Below, piece by piece: positions 14,535 through 21,713 of a DNA stretch of 32,991 bases (within the stretch, counting starts at the first letter, position 1; every line of letters begins with the position of its first letter). The translations under genes and the position numbers were made by a program. The stretch comes from Candidatus Poribacteria bacterium (GTDB lineage Bacteria; Poribacteria; WGA-4E; WGA-3G): the NCBI GenBank assembly GCA_026706025.1, contig JAPOZO010000048.1, positions 1-32,991 on the forward strand, read 5' to 3'. A model generated the notes under the pieces. It was not told the DNA's origin. It was given only the letters and a program-made list of their open reading frames with translations, and did not search any database.

Positions 14535-16220
14535 TTAATTTCTGAGATCGTAAATCAGGGACATGCCATCGAACCAAGTGACGTACAGGAAGAAGGCAAT
14601 CAGAAGGACAACGCTGATTTGTTGAACAATCTCCTGCGCCCTTCGAGGCATAGGCTTGCCACGAATCTTCTCAACAGCAAAAAAGAGGAGCTGCCCGCCA
14701 TCAGCAATCGGAATCGGTAACAGATTGACAATAGCGAGATTGATACTGATAAACCCAACGAAAAAGATGAGACTGCGCAAACCGAGATGGCTGAATTTGC
14801 CGGTCATGTGGATAATACCGACGGGACCGGCGAGGTGTTTCGGTGATACCTCACTGCCAATCAACTGTTGCAACGTTCTACCGATAGCGGTAAAAGTTAG
14901 CCATGTGGCTTCAACACCTTTCCCGAACCCAGTCAAAAGGTTGTATTCCGGCAAAGGTGCTGTTTTGGGTGCCAGTTGCATGCCGCTGAAGGTGGACTGC
15001 CACATCAATCCGAGCACGACTTCTTCTGGGTCTACCGCTGAACTTTGCGTTTCGCTTGAAAGAGTTACTTGTTTCAGGTCCCCCTCCCGCGTCAATCCGA
15101 TTCGAATCGGTTGGTCCGCCGCTGCCATGAGTTGCGAGTAGAGTGTCGTCTTATTTATCAACGCTCCGTTAAGCGTAAGCAGCATATCTCCATTCTGAAT
15201 CCCCGCCTCTTCAGCGACACTCCCCTTTTGAACACCTGCTATCACCTGCCAATCCACTGGCAGTTGAACCGTGAAGACCTCATCAGCTCGGCGAACGCCA
15301 AGCGTTAATGCCTCTCGATGCTCGTTAATGCTATTATAGAGTGCCTTATATTTCTCATCAATCCAGTTCGCTGACGGGTGCCACACCCCGGAACCAAAGT
15401 ACGGGACACTATGAAGCCTCTCGCCGTTGATGCTCTCAATAACATCCCCGACTCGAAGGCCGGCTTGTGCTGCGAGACTTCCGTCTTCAATATGACTCAC
15501 GATTGTTGTGTGTCCACTACTCACCCGAATTTCACCGATATCACCTCTAACACTCGGTATCGCATCCGGTTTAACAAAGAGGGTTTCGTGGACACCATCT
15601 CGCTCTACAACGAGTTCCAACGTTTTATTCGCACTTGTGAGAATTCGGGTTTGGAAGGTAGACCAATGACGGATTGAATCGCCATTGATTGAAACAAGTA
15701 TGTCGCCGGGCATAATGCCTCCTGCGGCTCCAGGTCCATCGTCAGCGACCCATCCGACTTGAACCGCCTCCGACCCGCCGAGCGGTCTGCCGGTAAAACT
15801 ACTGATGAGATTGGCAGACCCTCTGTCAAGTCCAGTTGCGAAGACAGCCCCATAGACCAAAACACCAAACAAAAGATTAATAGCGGGCCCCGCGGCAACA
15901 ACAAAAGCGCGGTTGCCGAGCGATGCACTCGCAAATTCGCCAACGGCACCCGTCTGCTCGCTTGGATTCTCACCTTCCATCTGGACATAGCCACCAAATG
16001 GAAATACGGAAATTTTATATTCCGTCCCGCCTCGCTGAATCCCGACAAGTTTTGGACCGAAACCGATGGAAAAAGTGTTCACCGTGATACCACACCGTTT
16101 CGCGGCATAAAAGTGGCCGAGTTCATGAATAAAAATAAGAAAACCGAGAGAAACAATTGCGAGAACCACCGTCCTGAAGTGCGGAAGGAAGGAGTTTATT
16201 AGATCAATCAAGAATTCCAT
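14535..16220 (-). CDS. RseP-like site-2 intramembrane metalloprotease, copy 2
   Basis: A 561-residue paralogue of the neighbouring gene, in line with it across its whole length and easily more than half identical by eye. It has FIHELGH (His32, Glu33, His36), three PDZ-like segments (GGIMPGDILVSING, AGLRVGDVIESING, AGIQNGDMLLTLNG), the same NLLPIPIADGG metal motif and the same C-terminal tail TWFDGMSLIYDLRN. Even the region before the ATG (AAGGATAATAGAC) is shared with copy 1, so the duplication included the ribosome binding site. It is the copy next to dxr and therefore probably the positional orthologue of rseP. Divergence is spread over the protein, including the hydrophobic helices, so the two may cut different substrates. 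No defect is visible in either. Confidence 0.93.
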   Translation of the reverse strand: MEFLIDLINSFLPHFRTVVLAIVSLGFLIFIHELGHFYAAKRCGITVNTFSIGFGPKLVGIQRGGTEYKISVFPFGGYVQMEGENPSEQTGAVGEFASASLGNRAFVVAAGPAINLLFGVLVYGAVFATGLDRGSANLISSFTGRPLGGSEAVQVGWVADDGPGAAGGIMPGDILVSINGDSIRHWSTFQTRILTSANKTLELVVERDGVHETLFVKPDAIPSVRGDIGEIRVSSGHTTIVSHIEDGSLAAQAGLRVGDVIESINGERLHSVPYFGSGVWHPSANWIDEKYKALYNSINEHREALTLGVRRADEVFTVQLPVDWQVIAGVQKGSVAEEAGIQNGDMLLTLNGALINKTTLYSQLMAAADQPIRIGLTREGDLKQVTLSSETQSSAVDPEEVVLGLMWQSTFSGMQLAPKTAPLPEYNLLTGFGKGVEATWLTFTAIGRTLQQLIGSEVSPKHLAGPVGIIHMTGKFSHLGLRSLIFFVGFISINLAIVNLLPIPIADGGQLLFFAVEKIRGKPMPRRAQEIVQQISVVLLIAFFLYVTWFDGMSLIYDLRN

Positions 16221-16245
16221 GTCTATTATCCTTTTTTGGGAATAG

Positions 16246-16266
16246 CCATCAGTGATCAGCCATCAG
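16246..16266. repeat. Short heptamer array upstream of RseP copy 2
   Basis: Three units: CCATCAG, TGATCAG, CCATCAG. They lie in the dxr/rseP spacer. This spacer also carries the TTCTCACTGCGAAGCATG repeat at 16307-16324, which runs into the 3' end of dxr. Confidence 0.6.
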
Positions 16267-16309
16267 TAAAGACGTAAGCGTTACAGAACTCCTTTTTTGC
16301 TGACTGTTC

Positions 16310-17509
16310 TCACTGCGAAGCATGCCGACTGCTGAAAGCCATTTTTGTGTGATTTTTTATGAGTGAATTTGCTGTTGCTTTTGCCCACCGATCTGCCTCA
16401 AGGATATCTGGGAGTGTCGGTTCTGGAACCACAGTGTGCTTATCCATGACCTGTCCGAGGATAACCGGTATATCCATAAACCCGATGTCTGCGTTAAGAA
16501 ACGCCTCCACGACGATCTCATCTGCGCTGCTTAATACCACGGGGAGTGTGCCGCCAACGTTAGCGGCAGTATAAGCCAACGAGAGACACGGGAATTTTTC
16601 AAAATCAACAGGTTCAAAGTGTAGTGTGCGCGCCTCCTGTAGATCCAGACGTGGTACGGGTGCTGAGAGTCTACGGGGATAAGTTAAAGCGTATTGAATC
16701 ATAATACGCATATCTGTGGGACCTAATTGTGCGAGTGTAGAACCGTCTGTCCATTCCACCATAGAATGAACGATACTTTCCGGGTGAACAACGATGTCAA
16801 TTTTTGAGAGTTCTATATTAAATAACCATTTCGCTTCGATGACCTCCAGCCCTTTGTTCATCATCGTTGCGGAATCAATAGTAATTTTTGGTCCCATCTT
16901 CCAATTCGGGTGCTGGAGTGCTTGTGCTGGCGTTACAGAATAGAGTTCCGCTTTCGGTACCTTTCGGAAGGGACCGCCAGAAGCAGTAATCAGGAGTCGA
17001 TGGATTTCTGCTTGTTGGTCGCGTGTGCCTTCCAAACATTGGAAGATGGCACTCATTTCGCCATCTATAGGTATTAAGTTAACGCCATTTGTCTTAACCG
17101 CTGCGTTAACAAGCGGTCCCGCCATGACCATTACTTCTTTATTTACAAAAGCAATGTCTTTGCCGGCGTTGATCGCCGCCAAGGTCGGTAATAAACCTGC
17201 GCTACCGCCCATGCCATCTAAGACTTGAGAGGCTTGCGGCATTGTGGCTACGGCTTGAAGTCCCTCGGTACCAGCGAGTATTTCTGTCCCATTGATGTCC
17301 CGAATACGCGCTCGGAGTATGCCTGCGGCAGTCGGTTCATTTACCGCCACCAACGTTGGACGATACCGCCGAATCTGTTGCTCAAGGGTATCAACGTCGC
17401 GGTTCGCTGCGAGGCCGACGACTTTAAATTCGTCAGCATGCGTTTCAACAACGCTGAGGGCGTTCTTCCCAATAGAACCCGTGCTACCGAGTATGGCGAT
17501 ATGTTTCAT
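16310..17509 (-). CDS. dxr: 1-deoxy-D-xylulose 5-phosphate reductoisomerase
   Basis: Makes 2-C-methyl-D-erythritol 4-phosphate with NADPH, the committing step of the MEP isoprenoid pathway. The 399 residues match the family. The Rossmann motif is LGSTGSIGKNAL (7-18). Metal ligands are conserved (Asp149, Glu151, Glu222), and so are SGGPFR, HPNWKMG (200-206), DSATMMNKGLEVIEA and VHPESIVHSMVEW. Two usually invariant positions differ: the loop reads DGEMSAIFQ where DSEHSAIFQ is normal, so the serine equivalent to E. coli Ser151 is Gly150, and NKESL reads NKEVM. The start codon is preceded directly by five heptamer repeats with no visible Shine-Dalgarno. It sits between cdsA and the duplicated rseP, its standard context. 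Function is still very likely DXR. Confidence 0.95.
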   Translation of the reverse strand: MKHIAILGSTGSIGKNALSVVETHADEFKVVGLAANRDVDTLEQQIRRYRPTLVAVNEPTAAGILRARIRDINGTEILAGTEGLQAVATMPQASQVLDGMGGSAGLLPTLAAINAGKDIAFVNKEVMVMAGPLVNAAVKTNGVNLIPIDGEMSAIFQCLEGTRDQQAEIHRLLITASGGPFRKVPKAELYSVTPAQALQHPNWKMGPKITIDSATMMNKGLEVIEAKWLFNIELSKIDIVVHPESIVHSMVEWTDGSTLAQLGPTDMRIMIQYALTYPRRLSAPVPRLDLQEARTLHFEPVDFEKFPCLSLAYTAANVGGTLPVVLSSADEIVVEAFLNADIGFMDIPVILGQVMDKHTVVPEPTLPDILEADRWAKATANSLIKNHTKMAFSSRHASQ

Positions 17510-17512
17510 TAG

Positions 17513-17547
17513 TTGTCAGTTATCAGTTGTCAGTTATCAGTTGTCAG
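17513..17547. repeat. Heptamer array, five units, abutting the dxr start codon
   Basis: TTGTCAG and TTATCAG alternate perfectly (G-A-G-A-G at the third base) over 35 bases, ending 3 bases from the dxr ATG. No ribosome binding site lies between array and start. Confidence 0.9.
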
Positions 17548-17634
17548 TCACTTTTAAAAATCCACTCCAACTTGGCGCGCCTCAAGAATTGGTGAATTGT
17601 TAGGTCAAAACCGCCTCACTGAAAACTGAGGGCT

Positions 17635-18465
17635 CTAAAAGTGTCTTGTCAATTCCCAATAGTAATAGAGGGCAGGCGTGCTAAAAATTAGGCTGTCACA
17701 TCTATCAATAAAGCCGCCGTGTCCTGGAATTATGTCTCCCGAATCCTTGACCCCAGCCGTGCGTTTCATCAGCGATGCGCTGAGGTCGCCAAGTTGTCCG
17801 AGTAGGCTCAACAACAACCCAATAAAAGCAGCGTCCAGCCAAGAGAAAGTGTCTTTCAGAAGAAGGACACCGAGTCCAAAGCCGATTAAAGTGCCGACAA
17901 CCAATCCACCGATGGTCCCCTCCACTGTTTTGCGAGGGCTGACAGGAGTGCCGAGTTTATGTTTACCGAAGGCTCTCCCGACGAGATACGCGCCGGTGTC
18001 GCTGCACCAAACCGTGCCGCATAACAAGAAGATCAGGTGTCTGCCGATCGGTTCCGCGTTCCGCAGCAAAATGAGATGGTATCCTAATACCCAACCGATT
18101 GTGAGGATACCGGTTAATTTCAGCGTGACGGCAATCAACTCACCGTCAACTTTCGCTCTAAAGATACTTTCAGCAAAAACATAGATGAATACGAAAGTAA
18201 AGAAACTAAACATTACTGCCGAAACAGGCAGAGACTTTGTCAAGACAGGTGAGAGATGCGCTAACAAGCAGAACGCGCCCGTCAGGAATACTGTCATCAC
18301 AGGATTCAATTTTTCAGTAAAATGTTGCGCCAGACGACAGTACTCAACTTGCATCATCAACATAGCGATTAATACAAGTAGCAGGTAGAGCCAATCCCCC
18401 CAATAGATAATCAGGACGACTAACGGCACCAGCACAACCGCACTCAGGACTCTCCGCCAAAACAT
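17635..18465 (-). CDS. cdsA: Phosphatidate cytidylyltransferase (CDP-diglyceride synthase)
   Basis: Integral membrane enzyme that turns phosphatidic acid and CTP into CDP-diacylglycerol, the precursor of membrane phospholipids. The 276 residues contain about eight hydrophobic segments. The C-terminal signature SLMKRTAGVKDSGDIIPGHGG followed by FIDRCDS (about 231-257) fits the family pattern closely, and GTVWCSDTGAYLVGRAFGKHKL with SPRKTVEGTIGG is the conserved region before it. The spacer to frr (190 bases) is filled with heptamer arrays and a long hairpin, where many genomes have uppS. The Shine-Dalgarno before ATG is weak (GTGGGA). The neighbours dxr and rseP are the usual ones. Confidence 0.95.
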   Translation of the reverse strand: MFWRRVLSAVVLVPLVVLIIYWGDWLYLLLVLIAMLMMQVEYCRLAQHFTEKLNPVMTVFLTGAFCLLAHLSPVLTKSLPVSAVMFSFFTFVFIYVFAESIFRAKVDGELIAVTLKLTGILTIGWVLGYHLILLRNAEPIGRHLIFLLCGTVWCSDTGAYLVGRAFGKHKLGTPVSPRKTVEGTIGGLVVGTLIGFGLGVLLLKDTFSWLDAAFIGLLLSLLGQLGDLSASLMKRTAGVKDSGDIIPGHGGFIDRCDSLIFSTPALYYYWELTRHF

Positions 18466-18499
18466 AGGTTCAGTATCCCACTTAAATAGTTTTCAGTTC

Positions 18500-18518
18500 G
18501 GTTTTTCTGCGAAAAACC
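18500..18518. repeat. Perfect 8-bp hairpin upstream of cdsA
   Basis: GGTTTTTC (18500-18507) and GAAAAACC (18511-18518) around TGC, flanked by TTTCAG on both sides. It is similar in layout to the GGATTTTTT/AAAAAATCC hairpins at 4237 and 8769. Confidence 0.6.
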
Positions 18519-18525
18519 TTTCAGT

Positions 18526-18618
18526 TTGTCAGTTACCAGTTACCAGTTACCAGTTGTCAGTTACCAGTGACCAGTTAAGGATGTCTCATCAAGTTCTTAA
18601 CTGGTTACTGGTTACTGG
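18526..18618. repeat. Inverted heptamer arrays forming a long hairpin between frr and cdsA
   Basis: Seven units of TTACCAG type (18526-18574) are followed by an inverted array. The arms 18557-18579 and 18596-18618 pair over 23 positions with few mismatches, including CCAGTTAAG with CTTAACTGG. The loop of 16 bases holds a small GATG/CATC stem. A related inverted stretch continues to about 18645. Confidence 0.75.
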
Positions 18619-18655
18619 AAACGGGTAACTCCTACAACTGATAACCGAGAACCAC

Positions 18656-19243
18656 TTAAGTTTCCAACAATTCCGTTTCTTTCGCCTCCGTTAATTCGTC
18701 AATTTGGTTGATATACGTATCAGTGAGCTGCTGCACGGGGTCTGCGGTAGCCTTTCCGCGTTTTTTATCGCCGCCGCGCCCACGACTTTTACCGCCGCCG
18801 CCCCCTGAATCACCGTCAAGTTTTTTGACAGCGTCATTGGCATCCCGGCGGATATTTCGAATGGCAACTTTCCCCTCTTCAGCGAGTTTACGTACGACCT
18901 TCGTTAGTTCAGTCCGTCGTTCTGTCGTGAGTTCGGGAACCAGGATTCGGATAACGTTCCCGTCGTTGCTCGTTGAGAGTCCCAAATCCGAATGGGCTAT
19001 AGCCTTCTCAATCTCTGTAATTAGCGTTTTATCCCAGGGTTGAATGACAAGCAGACGCGGCTCAGGTGTCGTAATCGTACCGACCTGACTCAGTGGACTT
19101 TTGGTACCGTAGTAGGTAACAGTAACCTGATCCAATAGTGCCGGTGTCGCGCGCCCGGTTTGCACATGCGACAATTTTGTCGCTGTTACTTCAATGGTTT
19201 TCTTCATCCGGGATTCAGTTTCTTGAAGTATCTTCTGTTGCAT
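18656..19243 (-). CDS. frr: Ribosome recycling factor with glycine/basic insertion
   Basis: Releases mRNA and tRNA from post-termination ribosomes together with EF-G. The 195 residues cover the whole family (about 185 usual). LSHVQTGRATPALLDQVTVTYYG (about 24-46) and the hinge/beta domain are normal, as is the closing helix VQQLTDTYINQIDELTEAKE. Between the two C-terminal helical parts lies an unusual insertion at about 143-167, rich in Gly, Lys and Arg (SGGGGGKSRGRGG), in place of the acidic SEDDxxRAE stretch most bacteria have. A GAGGG ribosome binding site precedes the ATG. pyrH, normally just upstream, is absent: tsf is only 202 bases away. Identification is secure despite the insertion. 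Confidence 0.94.
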   Translation of the reverse strand: MQQKILQETESRMKKTIEVTATKLSHVQTGRATPALLDQVTVTYYGTKSPLSQVGTITTPEPRLLVIQPWDKTLITEIEKAIAHSDLGLSTSNDGNVIRILVPELTTERRTELTKVVRKLAEEGKVAIRNIRRDANDAVKKLDGDSGGGGGKSRGRGGDKKRGKATADPVQQLTDTYINQIDELTEAKETELLET

Positions 19244-19364
19244 CTGATTTTTTCCCTCTAAGACATCGCGGATACCTGTGGTGCCCTACCAAACTCAACA
19301 AAGGTGCTGCCCTTCAATGACAAGGCATCGCGACGGAAGCTGCGCTTCTGCCTCTTAGCTTATC

Positions 19365-19439
19365 ACCATTTAGTCTTATGGCAGCCTCAATCCCCGACGC
19401 TGCTGGTGCGATCTCTGCACACATTCGAGACTAAATGGT
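19365..19439. repeat. 75-bp segment bounded by perfect 12-bp inverted repeats, after tsf
   Basis: ACCATTTAGTCT (19365-19376) and AGACTAAATGGT (19428-19439) are perfect inverted repeats, 6 bases from the tsf stop codon. The inner 51 bases are mixed and GC-richer. There is no T-tract. A small non-autonomous element or a processing hairpin between tsf and frr are both possible. Confidence 0.6.
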
Positions 19440-19445
19440 TGTGTA

Positions 19446-20042
19446 TCATGACTGTCCAAGCACATAAAGAACAAAACGTTTAACGACAATATTCTCACCC
19501 AATTGGGCGATAGCGTCCTTGACAAGGATCTCAATGGTCTTATCTGTATCGCGAATATAGGGCTGCTGTAGGAGACATGTCTCTGAGTAAAATTTAGAGA
19601 TGCGTCCCTCAACGATCCGTTCAGCGATATGTGGAGGTTTCCCTTCTTGTTCGGCTTGTGCTTTTAGGATCGCCTTTTCAGCTTCAAGATCCTCGGCAGG
19701 TACATCTTCGGATTTAACATATTTCGGTTTAGCGGCGGCCACCTGCATCGCGATCTCTTTCGCCAACTCTTGGAACTGCTCCGTCCGCGCGACGAAATCG
19801 GTTTCACAATTCAGTTCGACTAATGTGCCGACGCGACTTCCAGGGTGGATATAGGAGACAATGAGCCCCTCTTCTGCTGCCCTGCTGCCTTTGAGTTCAG
19901 AAGCTTTCAAACCTTGCTCCCGTAGTTTCTGAATTGCTACGTCGATATCTCCGTTCGTTTCGGTTAGCGCCTTTTTGCATTCCATAATCCCCGCACCCGT
20001 ACGCGAACGGAGTTCGCTAACCATCTTTGCTGTAATTGCCAT
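19446..20042 (-). CDS. tsf: Elongation factor Ts, short form
   Basis: Guanine nucleotide exchange factor that recharges EF-Tu. The N-terminal UBA-like domain is clear: MVSELRSRTGAGIMECKKAL (7-26), with AIQKLREQGLKAS just after. The TDFVAR motif lies in LNCETDFVART (about 77-87). At 198 residues it belongs to the short EF-Ts form with a single core subdomain, as in Thermus (about 196), rather than the 280-residue E. coli form. AAGGAGG stands before the ATG. It follows rpsB by 370 bases of repeat-rich DNA, much longer than usual, and precedes frr. Confidence 0.96.
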   Translation of the reverse strand: MAITAKMVSELRSRTGAGIMECKKALTETNGDIDVAIQKLREQGLKASELKGSRAAEEGLIVSYIHPGSRVGTLVELNCETDFVARTEQFQELAKEIAMQVAAAKPKYVKSEDVPAEDLEAEKAILKAQAEQEGKPPHIAERIVEGRISKFYSETCLLQQPYIRDTDKTIEILVKDAIAQLGENIVVKRFVLYVLGQS

Positions 20043-20061
20043 CCATCCTCCTTGTAATTGG

Positions 20062-20108
20062 TTGTCAGTTGTCAGTCCAAGTAGTTATCAGTTGTCAGTT
20101 GTCAGTTG
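20062..20108. repeat. Heptamer array upstream of tsf
   Basis: Units TTGTCAG (20062-20075, two copies), then TTATCAG and TTGTCAG (20085-20098), a 3-base interruption and another TTGTCAG (20102-20108). They lie just upstream of the tsf ribosome binding site. Confidence 0.75.
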
Positions 20109-20145
20109 TCAGTTAAAGAGGTTTACTTGGACTTGAACAGTCCAA

Positions 20146-20280
20146 CTCTTATAGTGGATCCCGTAATTACTTATACACTTGCCTTATTATGTGAATTTGT
20201 AAATGTGCGTTTCGTGGAGGCACCGGAAACCAACGGTTCCCTATGCTACAAGTGTAAACATATTTTTGGATTTTACTATA
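20146..20280. mobile_element. 135-bp MITE-like element with ~32-bp terminal inverted repeats
   Basis: The left end 20146-20177 (TATAGTGGATCC to TATACACTTG) is the imperfect inverse of the right end 20249-20280 (CAAGTGTAAACA to TTTTACTATA). The inner 71 bases contain a GGAAACCAACGGTTCC partial palindrome and no open reading frame. A related end lies at 24-55. It is too short to encode a transposase, so a non-autonomous element is the likeliest reading. It occupies the centre of the 370-base rpsB/tsf spacer; the rest of that spacer holds the heptamer array and nothing else I can identify. Confidence 0.65.
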
Positions 20281-20412
20281 ACTGAAAACTATTCCCTTTC
20301 AGCAAGCACGGTTATCATATAGATAACGCGTTATACGGTTTTGACCGCGCCAAAACTGGTAAGTATTTATGGCGCGATTGCTAATTAAGAAGCAACCGCG
20401 CGCAAAAGTCTC

Positions 20413-21315
20413 TTATTGGGATTGCCGTCGTGGGGGTCTTCCTCTCCGTCGCTGGCGAGGTGCGCGCGCTTGACGTTGCTCACTGTCGCCAATAGCTTCG
20501 GGTTCTGCGGACAACTGTGCTTCTTCAAGAATCGCGGCACTCTCTTCCTCATGTCGTTCGGCTTCAAGCACGGCATCTACGGGGCGAGTGACATCAGGTT
20601 GTGCTGCCTCGTCTGAGACCTCTGCGCCTTCTGATGCCCCCCCGCGTCCTTGAATGACCGACTCCGCTAAAACGGAGCAGATAAGCCGGATTGAACGGAT
20701 TGCATCGTCATTTCCGGGGACCGGCAGATCAATCGGGTCAGGATCACAGTTGGTATCCACAATTGCGATGATCGGGATACCCAATTTATTCGCCTCGGCA
20801 ATAGCCGTATGCTCCTTACGTGTATCCGTTACGACGACAACTTCAGGGAGCCTTTTCATTTCTCTGATGCCACTGAGGTTATTGTCGAGTTTGCCTTTTT
20901 CGCGTCGCAGGCGTATTACCTCTTTTTTCGGCATCTGTTCAAAGACCCCATTTGTCTCATCGGCATCCAATTTATCCAAACGGTTGACACTCCGACGGAT
21001 GGTCTGGAAATTAGTGAGCATTCCGCCAAGCCAGCGGTGGTTCACGTGGTACATCTCACATCGAACAGCCTCGCCTCGGACAGCTTCTTGGGATTGACGT
21101 TTTGTACCGACAAATAGTACCCCGCCGCCCTTTGAAGCGATGTCTTGCACGAACTCTGCTGCGGTTTCAAGCATCCGTAACGTCTTTTGTAGATCAATGA
21201 TATAGATCCCATTTCGCTCGGCGAAAATGTACTCTGCCATCTTCGGATTCCAGCGACGGGTCTGATGTCCAAAATGAACTCCACATTCAAGGAGTTCTTT
21301 CATTGTAACAGCCAA
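20413..21315 (-). CDS. rpsB: Ribosomal protein S2
   Basis: Structural protein of the 30S subunit. The core (about 1-225) is canonical: [77 protein letters not shown] and the closing DDAIRSI. The last 70 or so residues are a low-complexity tail, first acidic and Ala-rich, then basic ([11 protein letters not shown]), that most S2 proteins lack. I accept the TTG at 21315 as start because AGGAGG lies 6 bases upstream, while the first ATG would be 18 bases away. A strong promoter lies about 180 bases upstream, giving a long leader. It heads the minus-strand housekeeping block. Confidence 0.96.
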   Translation of the reverse strand: MAVTMKELLECGVHFGHQTRRWNPKMAEYIFAERNGIYIIDLQKTLRMLETAAEFVQDIASKGGGVLFVGTKRQSQEAVRGEAVRCEMYHVNHRWLGGMLTNFQTIRRSVNRLDKLDADETNGVFEQMPKKEVIRLRREKGKLDNNLSGIREMKRLPEVVVVTDTRKEHTAIAEANKLGIPIIAIVDTNCDPDPIDLPVPGNDDAIRSIRLICSVLAESVIQGRGGASEGAEVSDEAAQPDVTRPVDAVLEAERHEEESAAILEEAQLSAEPEAIGDSEQRQARAPRQRRRGRPPRRQSQ

Positions 21316-21333
21316 AAAAAACCTCCTACGGTT

Positions 21334-21409
21334 CGCAGAAGCGACACTGCCTCTGCTGGGTTTCTGCGTCCACCTCCTTCACATCTGCATCAGACTCTCA
21401 GCACGAGAG
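21334..21409 (-). promoter_or_regulatory. Structured 5' leader of rpsB, possible S2 autoregulation
   Basis: On the transcript two hairpins can form: CTCTC/GAGAG (21395-21409) and CGCAGAA/TTCTGCG (21334-21368, 7 bp perfect, 21-base loop). A second GGAGG lies between them (near 21373-21377). Ribosomal protein S2 represses its own mRNA in several bacteria. That this leader does so is inference from its length and structure only. Confidence 0.35.
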
Positions 21410-21498
21410 AACCCGCTGTGCAAATCGAGAGGTGTGTTGTATTTACAATTGAAGTTTAAACGTCCGGTGAACACCTATTCATCGGAATTGATACGAAT

Positions 21499-21527
21499 AT
21501 TTTACCACAGAAACAGTTGAATTTCAA
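21499..21527 (-). promoter_or_regulatory. Promoter of the rpsB block
   Basis: On the minus strand TTGAAA (21527-21522), a 17-base spacer and TAAAAT (21504-21499), with TG one base before the -10. The sequence TGTGGTAAAAT mirrors TGTGGTATAAT of the divergent gene. Transcription would start near 21492. The rest of 21316-21713 holds the rpsB leader, a heptamer array and the divergent promoter. Confidence 0.7.
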
Positions 21528-21575
21528 GTTTAAGTGTTATAACACACGTCTTAGATGGATGTCAAGGAAAATTAG

Positions 21576-21603
21576 TGGTCAGTTACCAGTTGTCAGTTAT
21601 CAG
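21576..21603. repeat. Heptamer array between divergent rpsB and kinase-like genes
   Basis: Four units: TGGTCAG, TTACCAG, TTGTCAG, TTATCAG. Located upstream of the rpsB promoter. Confidence 0.75.
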
Positions 21604-21686
21604 TCATCGAGAGAATAATAGCGAGCAATCAGCAAGTGTCGCTTCTACAATGGCTCTGGGAAAATTATAGAATTCGATCGGAGGTT

Positions 21687-21696
21687 GTGGTATAAT
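21687..21696 (+). promoter_or_regulatory. Extended -10 promoter of the kinase-like gene
   Basis: GTGGTATAAT contains a perfect TATAAT (21691-21696) with the extended TGn. No good -35 is visible, as is usual for extended -10 promoters. The leader would be only about 12 bases, overlapping the ribosome binding site. Confidence 0.55.
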
Positions 21697-21713
21697 TTAA
21701 GGGGAGGGAAAAG

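Noticed and set aside
17513-17547. Tandem short repeats as a possible CRISPR array
   Set aside because: The units are 7 bases with no spacers and no cas genes. They are simple degenerate tandem repeats.
18656-19243. frr as a frameshifted or broken gene because of its odd insertion
   Set aside because: The frame resumes with a normal C-terminal helix and the total length is only about 10 residues above the family, so it is an in-frame insertion.
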